Shown here piece by piece: positions 1 to 6,099 of a DNA stretch of 6,099 nucleotides (position 1 is the stretch's first letter; every line of letters begins with the position of its first letter). The DNA comes from Flavobacteriaceae bacterium. Lineage in GTDB: Bacteria; Bacteroidota; Bacteroidia; Flavobacteriales; Flavobacteriaceae. The stretch is taken from the NCBI GenBank assembly GCA_023301205.1, contig JALZVC010000221.1, positions 1 through 6,099 on the forward strand, given 5' to 3'. Position numbers and translations under genes: made by a program. Below the pieces are notes generated by a model. That model saw only the letters and a program-made list of their open reading frames with translations. It was not told the DNA's origin and searched no databases.

Positions 1-1428
<1,428 letters not shown>

Positions 1429-1451
1429 GGGAATTCCTTTATGATAATAAC

Positions 1452-1489
1452 AAAGCCAATGCGTTATGCTCTTCTGCATTGGCTTTTTT
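1452..1489 (+). terminator. Rho-independent terminator of eno
   Basis: A perfect 11-bp stem (AAAGCCAATGC at 1452-1462 paired with GCATTGGCTTT at 1476-1486) encloses a 13-base loop, and the right arm runs into six T residues (1484-1489). It begins 24 bases after the eno stop codon. Because the left arm starts with AAA and only three A residues face the T run, it is mainly directional, ending transcription from eno before gltA. Confidence 0.93.
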
Positions 1490-1731
1490 AGTACACTAAA
1501 TGGGGCAATACAACTGCTTTTTGAGGTTGTAAGTATACTATAATTAGGATGGTTTGCACCGTATTTTTTTAGTGAAAAAGAGGTATTTCATTCGTGTAAG
1601 TTACTTAAGTAATTGTTTTAAGTATTATTTAACCTTAGCGTTTGGTAGTTTGTTTTACAAATAGGTGAAGATTTAGTACTTTAGCATTTCGGTTTATATC
1701 GAATTACAATCAATAAAAAAAATAAATATAT
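1490..1731. other. eno-gltA spacer, presumed gltA control region
   Basis: About 240 bases with no credible reading frame on either strand. It holds a perfect 12-base palindrome (1601-1612, listed separately), a weak 6-bp inverted repeat TACAAC/GTTGTA at 1509-1514 and 1526-1531 without a T tail, and an A-rich leader directly before gltA. A near-match to the Bacteroidota -7 element (TACTTTAG, 1677-1684, one mismatch) exists, but the nearest TTTG (1649-1652) is 24 bases upstream of it, slightly beyond the usual spacing. The length of the gap, compared with the 82 bases ahead of the next gene's first ATG, suggests gltA is regulated here. Confidence 0.5.
1601..1612. promoter_or_regulatory. Perfect 12-base palindrome upstream of gltA, possible operator
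   Basis: TTACTTAAGTAA reads identically on both strands. It is 119 bases before the gltA ATG and upstream of the weak -7-like element. The half-site recurs just downstream as TTTTAAGTATT (1617-1627), giving a tandem look (TTAAGTA twice, 13 bases apart). Position and symmetry fit a dimeric activator or repressor site, but the sequence is made only of simple AT-rich words and no matching regulator is known to me, so this is inference. Confidence 0.3.
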
Positions 1732-3018
1732 ATGTCAAAAACTGCGACGCTAGAGATTGATGGGAAAAAATACGAATTTCCATTAATAACAGGAACTGAA
1801 AATGAAACAGCCATCGATATCAAAGCCTTACGTGGCGCGACGGGTGGTATAACCACAATAGACCCAGGTTATAAAAACACTGGATCTTGCGAGAGTGCTA
1901 TTACATTTTTAAATGGAGAAGAAGGTATTTTACGTTACAGAGGGTACTCTATTGAAGAACTTGCTGACAAAGCAGATTTTCTAGAGGTAGCTTATTTATT
2001 GATTTTTGGTGAATTACCAACAAAAGAACAGCACGAGAAATTTCATAATGACATAAAAGCAGAATCTCATGTAGATGAGGATGTTAAGAAAATACTTGAT
2101 GGTTTTCCTAAAGCTGCTCACCCTATGGGTGTTTTATCATCTTTAACTTCTGCACTTGTAGCATTTAATCCTACTTCAGTAAATGCAGATAGTGAAGAAG
2201 AAATGTATCAAGCAATCGTTAAGGTAATGGGTAAATTTCCTGTACTTACGGCTTGGGCACATAGAAAACAAGCAGGCCTACCCTTAGATTATGGTGATGA
2301 TTCTCTTGGGTATGTAGAGAATTTTCATAAAATGATGTTTAATAAACCGAGCAGTGCTTATGAGGTAGATCCTAAAGTTATTGATTCATTAGACAAATTA
2401 TTAATCCTTCACGCAGATCACGAGCAGAATTGTTCTACATCTACAGTAAGAATTGTAGGATCATCTCACGCTGGATTATTTGTAAGTATCTCTGCAGGTA
2501 TAAACGCATTATGGGGGCCACTTCACGGTGGTGCTAACCAAGCAGTAATCGAAATGCTAGAAGCTATAAAAGAAGATGGTGGCGATACGCACAAGTTTAT
2601 GAATAAAGCAAAAGACAAGGAAGATCCTTTCAGGTTAATGGGCTTTGGTCATAGAGTTTATAAAAACTTTGATCCACGTGCAAAGATTATTAAAGTAGCT
2701 GCAGATGATGTATTGTCAAGTCTAGGAATAGAAGACCCGGTTCTAGATATCGCAAAAGGTCTTGAAAAAGAAGCTTTAGAAGATCAGTACTTCGTAGATA
2801 GAAAGTTATATCCTAATGTGGATTTCTATTCAGGAATCATATACAGAGCGCTAGGTATACCAGTAGAGATGTTTACGCCAATGTTTGCATTGGGTAGACT
2901 TCCGGGTTGGATTGCTCAATGGAAAGAAATGAGACAACGTAAAGAGCCTATAGGTCGTCCAAGACAGATTTATATTGGTGAAACGCACAGGCCATTTAAA
3001 GACGTTTCTAAAAGGTAA
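1732..3018 (+). CDS. gltA: Citrate synthase (type II form)
   Basis: Condenses acetyl-CoA with oxaloacetate to give citrate, the entry step of the TCA cycle, in the cytosol. The 428 residues match the long Gram-negative (hexameric) class, including the small N-terminal beta-rich domain (about 1-45) before the conserved SCESAITF and EGILRYRGYSIEEL region (52-77). Catalytic residues by family comparison are His265 in WGPLHGGAN, His307 in GFGHRVYKNFDPRA and Asp364 in YPNVDFYSG; Arg316 and Arg409 are the expected substrate-binding arginines. The HADHEQN motif is at 227-233. The position equivalent to E. coli Cys206, linked to NADH inhibition, appears to be serine (KPSSAY, 205-210), by alignment from memory. 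ATG 1732 is supported by the family-like N-terminus and the A-rich leader. It is monocistronic by its flanking terminators. Confidence 0.98.
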   Translation: MSKTATLEIDGKKYEFPLITGTENETAIDIKALRGATGGITTIDPGYKNTGSCESAITFLNGEEGILRYRGYSIEELADKADFLEVAYLLIFGELPTKEQHEKFHNDIKAESHVDEDVKKILDGFPKAAHPMGVLSSLTSALVAFNPTSVNADSEEEMYQAIVKVMGKFPVLTAWAHRKQAGLPLDYGDDSLGYVENFHKMMFNKPSSAYEVDPKVIDSLDKLLILHADHEQNCSTSTVRIVGSSHAGLFVSISAGINALWGPLHGGANQAVIEMLEAIKEDGGDTHKFMNKAKDKEDPFRLMGFGHRVYKNFDPRAKIIKVAADDVLSSLGIEDPVLDIAKGLEKEALEDQYFVDRKLYPNVDFYSGIIYRALGIPVEMFTPMFALGRLPGWIAQWKEMRQRKEPIGRPRQIYIGETHRPFKDVSKR

Positions 3019-3042
3019 TCCTATTTGCTACTTTTAAAATAT

Positions 3043-3071
3043 AAAACACCTCCAGTTTGAGGTGTTTTTTT
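3043..3071 (+). terminator. Rho-independent terminator of gltA
   Basis: A perfect 10-bp stem (AAAACACCTC at 3043-3052 paired with GAGGTGTTTT at 3059-3068) with a 6-base loop CAGTTT, followed by a T run spanning 3065-3071. It starts 25 bases after the gltA stop and separates gltA from the guanidino enzyme gene. The four leading A residues facing the T run give it some bidirectional potential, though no minus-strand gene ends here. Confidence 0.93.
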
Positions 3072-3144
3072 ATGCCGAAATTTTAAGAATTTGTGTCATA
3101 GTGAAGCGCTTTAGATTTCCCAAGTGAAATAGAAATGAAACAAT

Positions 3145-3152
3145 TATATTTG
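3145..3152 (+). promoter_or_regulatory. Candidate Bacteroidota -7 promoter element for the guanidino enzyme gene
   Basis: TATATTTG is an exact match to the Bacteroidota primary sigma factor -7 consensus TAnnTTTG. It sits inside the first codons of the longest possible reading frame (ATG 3135) and ends 6 bases before the in-frame ATG at 3159. If used, transcription would start at or next to ATG 3159. Against it, no TTG lies 17-23 bases upstream where the -33 element should be, and an AT-rich region yields such words by chance. Confidence 0.35.
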
Positions 3153-3158
3153 TTTTCT

Positions 3159-4076
3159 ATGATAAAACTAAATATTAAAAACGAGTTTTCTAGATTACGA
3201 GCAGTGGTTCTAGGTACTGCAAAAAGTAATGGGCCAGCGCCAACATTAGAAGAAGCATACGATCCTAAATCTGCAATGCACATTAAAGCAGGTACGTATC
3301 CTAAAAATGAAGATATGGTAAACGAAATGGAGGCTGTAGCAATCGTTTTTGAAAAATATGATGTTACCGTGTATCGTCCTGATGAGATAGAAGATTACAA
3401 CCAGATTTTTTCCAGAGATATCGCTTTTGTTATTGAAGATAAATTTATTAAAGCTAATATATTACCAGACAGAGCTCGGGAAATAGAGGCTATTCAATAT
3501 GTAGTGGATCAGGTAGACTCGAAAAATGTTATCCAGTTTCCTGATGAAATTCATGTAGAAGGTGGTGATGTGATGCCTTATGGCGATTATATTTTTGTGG
3601 GCACCTATTATGGAGATGATTACTCAGATTTTATTACGGCACGTACTAATATGCTTGCGGTGAGAGCGTTACGGGAGTTGTTTCCTAAGAAAAAAGTAAA
3701 GTCATTTAATTTACGAAAAAGCAATACTGTCGCTGAGGATAATGCCTTACACTTAGACTGCTGTTTTCAACCTATAGGGAAAGGAAAATGCATTATTCAC
3801 GAAAACGGTTTTCTAGATAAAGAAGAATATGAGTGGTTAGTGGATTACTTCGGAAAAGCCAATTGTTTCCAGATTGATAAGAAAGAAATGTATCACATGA
3901 ATAGTAATATCTTTAGTATTAGTGAAGATGTTATTATTTCAGAAAAAAACTTTACACGGCTCAATACGTGGTTAAGGAAACAAGGTTTTACTGTAGAAGA
4001 AGTGCCTTATTTTGAGATCTCTAAGCAAGAAGGATTGCTGCGTTGCAGTACATTGCCTTTGTTTAGGGATTTTTAA
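3159..4076 (+). CDS. Amidinotransferase / DDAH-type guanidino-modifying enzyme
   Basis: Member of the guanidino-group-modifying superfamily (arginine deiminase, dimethylarginine dimethylaminohydrolase, glycine amidinotransferase), whose pentein fold uses a catalytic Cys, a His and acidic residues on a guanidino substrate; probably cytosolic, with no signal peptide. Numbered from the upstream in-frame ATG at 3135, visible motifs are FSRD (92-95), EGGD (142-145), the catalytic His in LHLD (His206, Asp208) and the nucleophile Cys304 in LLRCSTLPL near the C-terminus. The set is intact, so the enzyme should be active. The usual glycine-rich lead-in before the Cys is reduced to EGLL. I prefer ATG 3159 (305 residues): MIKLNIKNEFSRLRAVVLG resembles family N-termini as I remember them, while the eight extra residues from 3135 (MKQLYLFS) overlap a promoter-like element. 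No terminator follows. The substrate cannot be deduced; DDAH-like labels for this branch are provisional. Confidence 0.88.
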   Translation: MIKLNIKNEFSRLRAVVLGTAKSNGPAPTLEEAYDPKSAMHIKAGTYPKNEDMVNEMEAVAIVFEKYDVTVYRPDEIEDYNQIFSRDIAFVIEDKFIKANILPDRAREIEAIQYVVDQVDSKNVIQFPDEIHVEGGDVMPYGDYIFVGTYYGDDYSDFITARTNMLAVRALRELFPKKKVKSFNLRKSNTVAEDNALHLDCCFQPIGKGKCIIHENGFLDKEEYEWLVDYFGKANCFQIDKKEMYHMNSNIFSISEDVIISEKNFTRLNTWLRKQGFTVEEVPYFEISKQEGLLRCSTLPLFRDF

Positions 4077-4154
4077 ATACTAGACTGAATTAATAGCTAA
4101 GTTCAAATTTTCACCTATCTTCAAAGTTTTAATCTAGGAAAATGCTTTGTCAAT

Positions 4155-5366
4155 ATGAAAATTATCAAGTTTTATTTTACTATTTGTTTATTTTTTATCA
4201 ATTGTATAATGACTATTGCTCAGGTCCCACCTAATGATATTATTGCCAATGCAATGGATATTGACCAAGTGGGAAATAATTTTATTGATATTGCAGTTCA
4301 AACTCAAAATGCAACATCAGAGCCGAATGGTCAGGATTTATGTACAGTTCAAAACGTACAAGTAGTTTGGTATAAATTTACCGCTGTTACTAGTGATACT
4401 ATAAGAGGTATCATAGTTGACCCTGGTGCAGAGCCCATTGTACGCTGGTATACTGCTCAAGATGAGTTTGTTAATGACTCAAGTGAGCTTACATTTGTAG
4501 ATACATTTGGCAACCCTTGTTCTTTTGATAATCAAACTTTTATACAGGCCAGTATAGGACAGACTTATTACATTGCAGTTTCTAATATTGATGCACCTAC
4601 AGATATTGAATTTAGGGGACCACCTCTTGGTTCAGATTTTAGTTGTGAAGAATATCAAGCCTTAGGTTTGCCATTAGATATTGATATAAATAATAATATT
4701 ACAGATGATTGTTTAAATATGCCAAATCAATATTCGGTTGAAATTACAGAAAATTATGAGCTTGATTTAAATGTGTATATCGATGAAATAATGATAAATA
4801 TTGAGCACACATTTTCTGGAGATCTCCAACTTTCATTAATAAGCCCAAATGGTACTAGTCTCTTGTTAGCAAATAATTTAGGCGGTAGTACTTCAAATGC
4901 TTATACTGGAACAATTTTTCGACTAGGCGGTGAAGAGATTACAACCGCAAGCCCTCCATTTACATCGGGTACTTATTCTCCTCAAGGGGGAGATTTAGCA
5001 ACAATATTCAGCGGAGAAGAAATTCAAGGAGACTGGACTTTACAAGTATGTGATACCGCAGACGAAAATTCTGGACAAGTAAATGCATTTTCTATATCCT
5101 TTTGCGCAATATTAAATGTTAATAGGTTTAATGATATTAATATTCAAATATATCCCAATCCAACACACGAAACTATTAATCTTAATTCCGAACAAGAAAT
5201 TATTGATGTTGTCATTAGAGATTTCAATGGAAGGGAAATAGAGAGATATAATAATTTGATTTCAAGAAATTTTACTATAGATGTATCACATTTTTCTTCG
5301 GCAATTTACTTTATGGAAGTTAGATCTGAAATGGGACAAACAGTGAAACGCTTTGTTAAATTATAG
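4155..5366 (+). CDS. Secreted P-domain protein with T9SS C-terminal sorting domain
   Basis: A 403-residue exported protein. Residues 1-22 form a signal peptide (Lys-containing start, hydrophobic core, cleavage likely TIA|Q at 22/23). The mature end begins with PPND (25-28), a common opening of Bacteroidota surface proteins with a PPC-like beta-sandwich; residues about 30-155 fit such a domain. Residues about 190-318 form a proprotein-convertase P-domain: IEHTFSGDL (216-224), SPNGT (230-234), GDWTLQVCD (292-300) and a closing NAFSISFC (310-317). Residues about 328-403 are a type A T9SS sorting domain with YPNP (333-336) and a C-terminal KRFVKL, so the protein should cross the outer membrane and be released or anchored to surface lipopolysaccharide. 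Six cysteines in the mature part (63, 122, 164, 186, 299, 317) could form disulfides. There is no peptidase domain, although P-domains usually accompany subtilisin-like or metallo-peptidases; an adhesion or binding role is inference. There is no Shine-Dalgarno before ATG 4155. The gene appears AT-richer than eno and gltA. Confidence 0.9.
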   Translation: MKIIKFYFTICLFFINCIMTIAQVPPNDIIANAMDIDQVGNNFIDIAVQTQNATSEPNGQDLCTVQNVQVVWYKFTAVTSDTIRGIIVDPGAEPIVRWYTAQDEFVNDSSELTFVDTFGNPCSFDNQTFIQASIGQTYYIAVSNIDAPTDIEFRGPPLGSDFSCEEYQALGLPLDIDINNNITDDCLNMPNQYSVEITENYELDLNVYIDEIMINIEHTFSGDLQLSLISPNGTSLLLANNLGGSTSNAYTGTIFRLGGEEITTASPPFTSGTYSPQGGDLATIFSGEEIQGDWTLQVCDTADENSGQVNAFSISFCAILNVNRFNDINIQIYPNPTHETINLNSEQEIIDVVIRDFNGREIERYNNLISRNFTIDVSHFSSAIYFMEVRSEMGQTVKRFVKL

Positions 5367-5713
5367 GTTCATTAATTGAAAGCATAGCTTTGATCTAAAT
5401 TGTAGTTTTAAATATTAGAAACCGTCTTACTTCTTGTTAGCGTTTATTCTTTATGAAAAAAATCTATTTATTTCGATTACATTTATGACTATCAACCTGC
5501 TTTTGGTGGTATAGATTATTTAGGAATGTAATCTTCGCAAAAATTTAAGGAATTTGGTGTAGATTTCTATAAAATAGGAGGGAGCGCTTATGTTAAAATT
5601 TATAGAGATTTTAGAGCATCTGTAAATACTTTATATACGCTATCAGGCAGAAATACGATTCGCCTATTTTCTTAGGGGTTTGAGTGATATACAATTTTTA
5701 AAGACTTTATTAG
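5367..5713. other. Convergent spacer between the P-domain gene and the thioredoxin gene
   Basis: This 347-base stretch lies between two converging genes. No intact gene is visible. I expected a bidirectional terminator and did not find one: the hairpins present (AAAGC/GCTTT at 5379-5391 with a 3-base loop, CCTA/TAGG near 5663-5676) are short and lack good T tails. The most notable content is a plus-strand frame that reads like protein but is interrupted (5457-5675, listed separately). Confidence 0.6.
5457..5675 (+). pseudogene. Possible decayed gene fragment, unrecognised
   Basis: One plus-strand frame reads protein-like from 5457 to 5672 with a single internal TAA at 5529-5531. Before the stop it includes YDYQPAFGGIDYLGM (5484-5528) and after it FKEFGVDFYKIGGSAY (5544-5591) and then VNTLYTLSGRNTIRLFS, ending at TAG 5673-5675. 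An ATG at 5453 in another frame (MKKIYLF...) would join it after a one-base frameshift around 5474. Codons resemble those of the neighbouring genes (AGA, GGT, GAT, TTA). I do not recognise a family. In DNA this AT-rich, an open run of this size with one stop is not rare, so a chance frame is a serious alternative. Confidence 0.25.
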
Positions 5714-6099
5714 TTAATTAGTGAATCCGTCAATTTCTAAAATATACGTGCTGGGAGAGGCATTGTAATAACCGGTTTCCCCAAGAACGTTAAGTTCTTT
5801 ATCGAGAACAACTACTAAAGGGAAAATCCCTCTTTTATTAAATCGTACGGCTAAATCATCATTATGCGCTTTTAGTTTTGATTCAAGTGCATTTTCTTCT
5901 TTTCTAGGAAAATCTGCTTCTAACATCACAAAATTATGCTCAGCATATAATTTAAACTGTTCCGATTGAAAAATCTCTTTGTCTAGTTTAATACAAGGAG
6001 CACACCAATCGCTACCTTGAAAAACAAGTATGATAGGGCGATCTGTTTCTTTAGCAATCTTTTGTGCCGTATCCATGTCTTTTTGCCATTCTTGAGCAG
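5714..6099 (-). CDS. Exported thioredoxin-fold protein, 5' end outside the window
   Basis: Thioredoxin-like thiol-disulfide protein, probably periplasmic. The redox motif WCAPC follows FQGSD (Cys codons at 6002-6004 and 5993-5995), and the cis-proline expected of the fold is in GIFPLVV (codon near 5819-5821). The stop is TAA at 5714-5716. The first ATG inside the window (6074-6076) would give 120 residues, but I reject it as the start: the frame stays open upstream to the window edge, reading AQEWQKD before that methionine, which looks like a signal-peptide cleavage site (A|QEW) of Bacteroidota proteins of the FQGSDWCAPC type. The true start therefore lies past 6099 and the gene is partial here. 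Relatives in this phylum are, to my recollection, often near FAD:protein FMN transferase genes; nothing of that kind is inside this window, and downstream lies only the convergent spacer. No terminator is evident. Confidence 0.88.
   Translation of the reverse strand, partial: AQEWQKDMDTAQKIAKETDRPIILVFQGSDWCAPCIKLDKEIFQSEQFKLYAEHNFVMLEADFPRKEENALESKLKAHNDDLAVRFNKRGIFPLVVVLDKELNVLGETGYYNASPSTYILEIDGFTN

Noticed and set aside
1509..1531. TACAAC/GTTGTA inverted repeat as a second terminator
   Set aside because: It has only six pairs, an 11-base loop and no T run; a strong terminator lies just upstream.
1521..1544. E. coli-like promoter TTGAGG ... TATAAT
   Set aside because: The spacing is only 12 bases, and the Bacteroidota primary sigma factor does not use the E. 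coli -35/-10 consensus.
1677..1684. TACTTTAG as a gltA promoter -7 element
   Set aside because: It has one mismatch to the consensus, and the nearest upstream TTTG (1649-1652) is 24 bases away, outside the usual spacing; too weak to call.
3083..3283. 66-codon minus-strand open frame across the start of the guanidino enzyme gene
   Set aside because: It overlaps the conserved N-terminal coding sequence on the other strand and shows no protein-like features of its own.
4081..4139. CTAGA/TCTAG arms flanking the spacer before the P-domain gene
   Set aside because: Five-base arms about 50 bases apart have no terminator or operator character and are expected by chance.
5379..5391. AAAGC-ATA-GCTTT hairpin as the terminator of the P-domain gene
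   Set aside because: The stem is five pairs, the loop three bases, and no T tract follows.

Overview
The window looks like chromosomal DNA from a marine-type member of the Flavobacteriaceae (Bacteroidota). The evidence is the AT-rich composition, A-rich leaders in place of Shine-Dalgarno sequences, a protein with a type IX secretion (T9SS) C-terminal sorting domain, and the Bacteroidota flavour of the enolase and citrate synthase sequences. I cannot name the genus from sequence alone.

Layout. Positions 1-141 are a leader region with no complete gene. Enolase (eno, 142-1428, +) follows and ends in a strong intrinsic terminator. A 240-base spacer with a 12-base perfect palindrome leads to citrate synthase (gltA, 1732-3018, +), which has its own terminator. 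Next is an amidinotransferase / dimethylarginine dimethylaminohydrolase-type guanidino-modifying enzyme (+, most likely 3159-4076). Then comes a secreted protein with a lone proprotein-convertase P-domain and a T9SS sorting tail (4155-5366, +). A 347-base convergent spacer holds a possible gene remnant. The window ends with a minus-strand exported thioredoxin-fold protein (5714 to beyond 6099), whose 5' end lies outside the window.

How the genes relate. Enolase (lower glycolysis, phosphoenolpyruvate) and citrate synthase (entry to the TCA cycle) are central carbon genes, but each has its own terminator, so they are probably separate transcription units. The guanidino enzyme has an intact Cys-His catalytic set but no substrate that can be read from sequence. 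The right third of the window is an envelope/secretion neighbourhood that looks AT-richer and more accessory.

I see no mobile element, CRISPR array, tRNA or rRNA, and no convincing undescribed multi-gene system. The points most worth a second look are two gene-start corrections (the guanidino enzyme and the thioredoxin), the possible remnant in the convergent spacer, and the palindrome in front of gltA.
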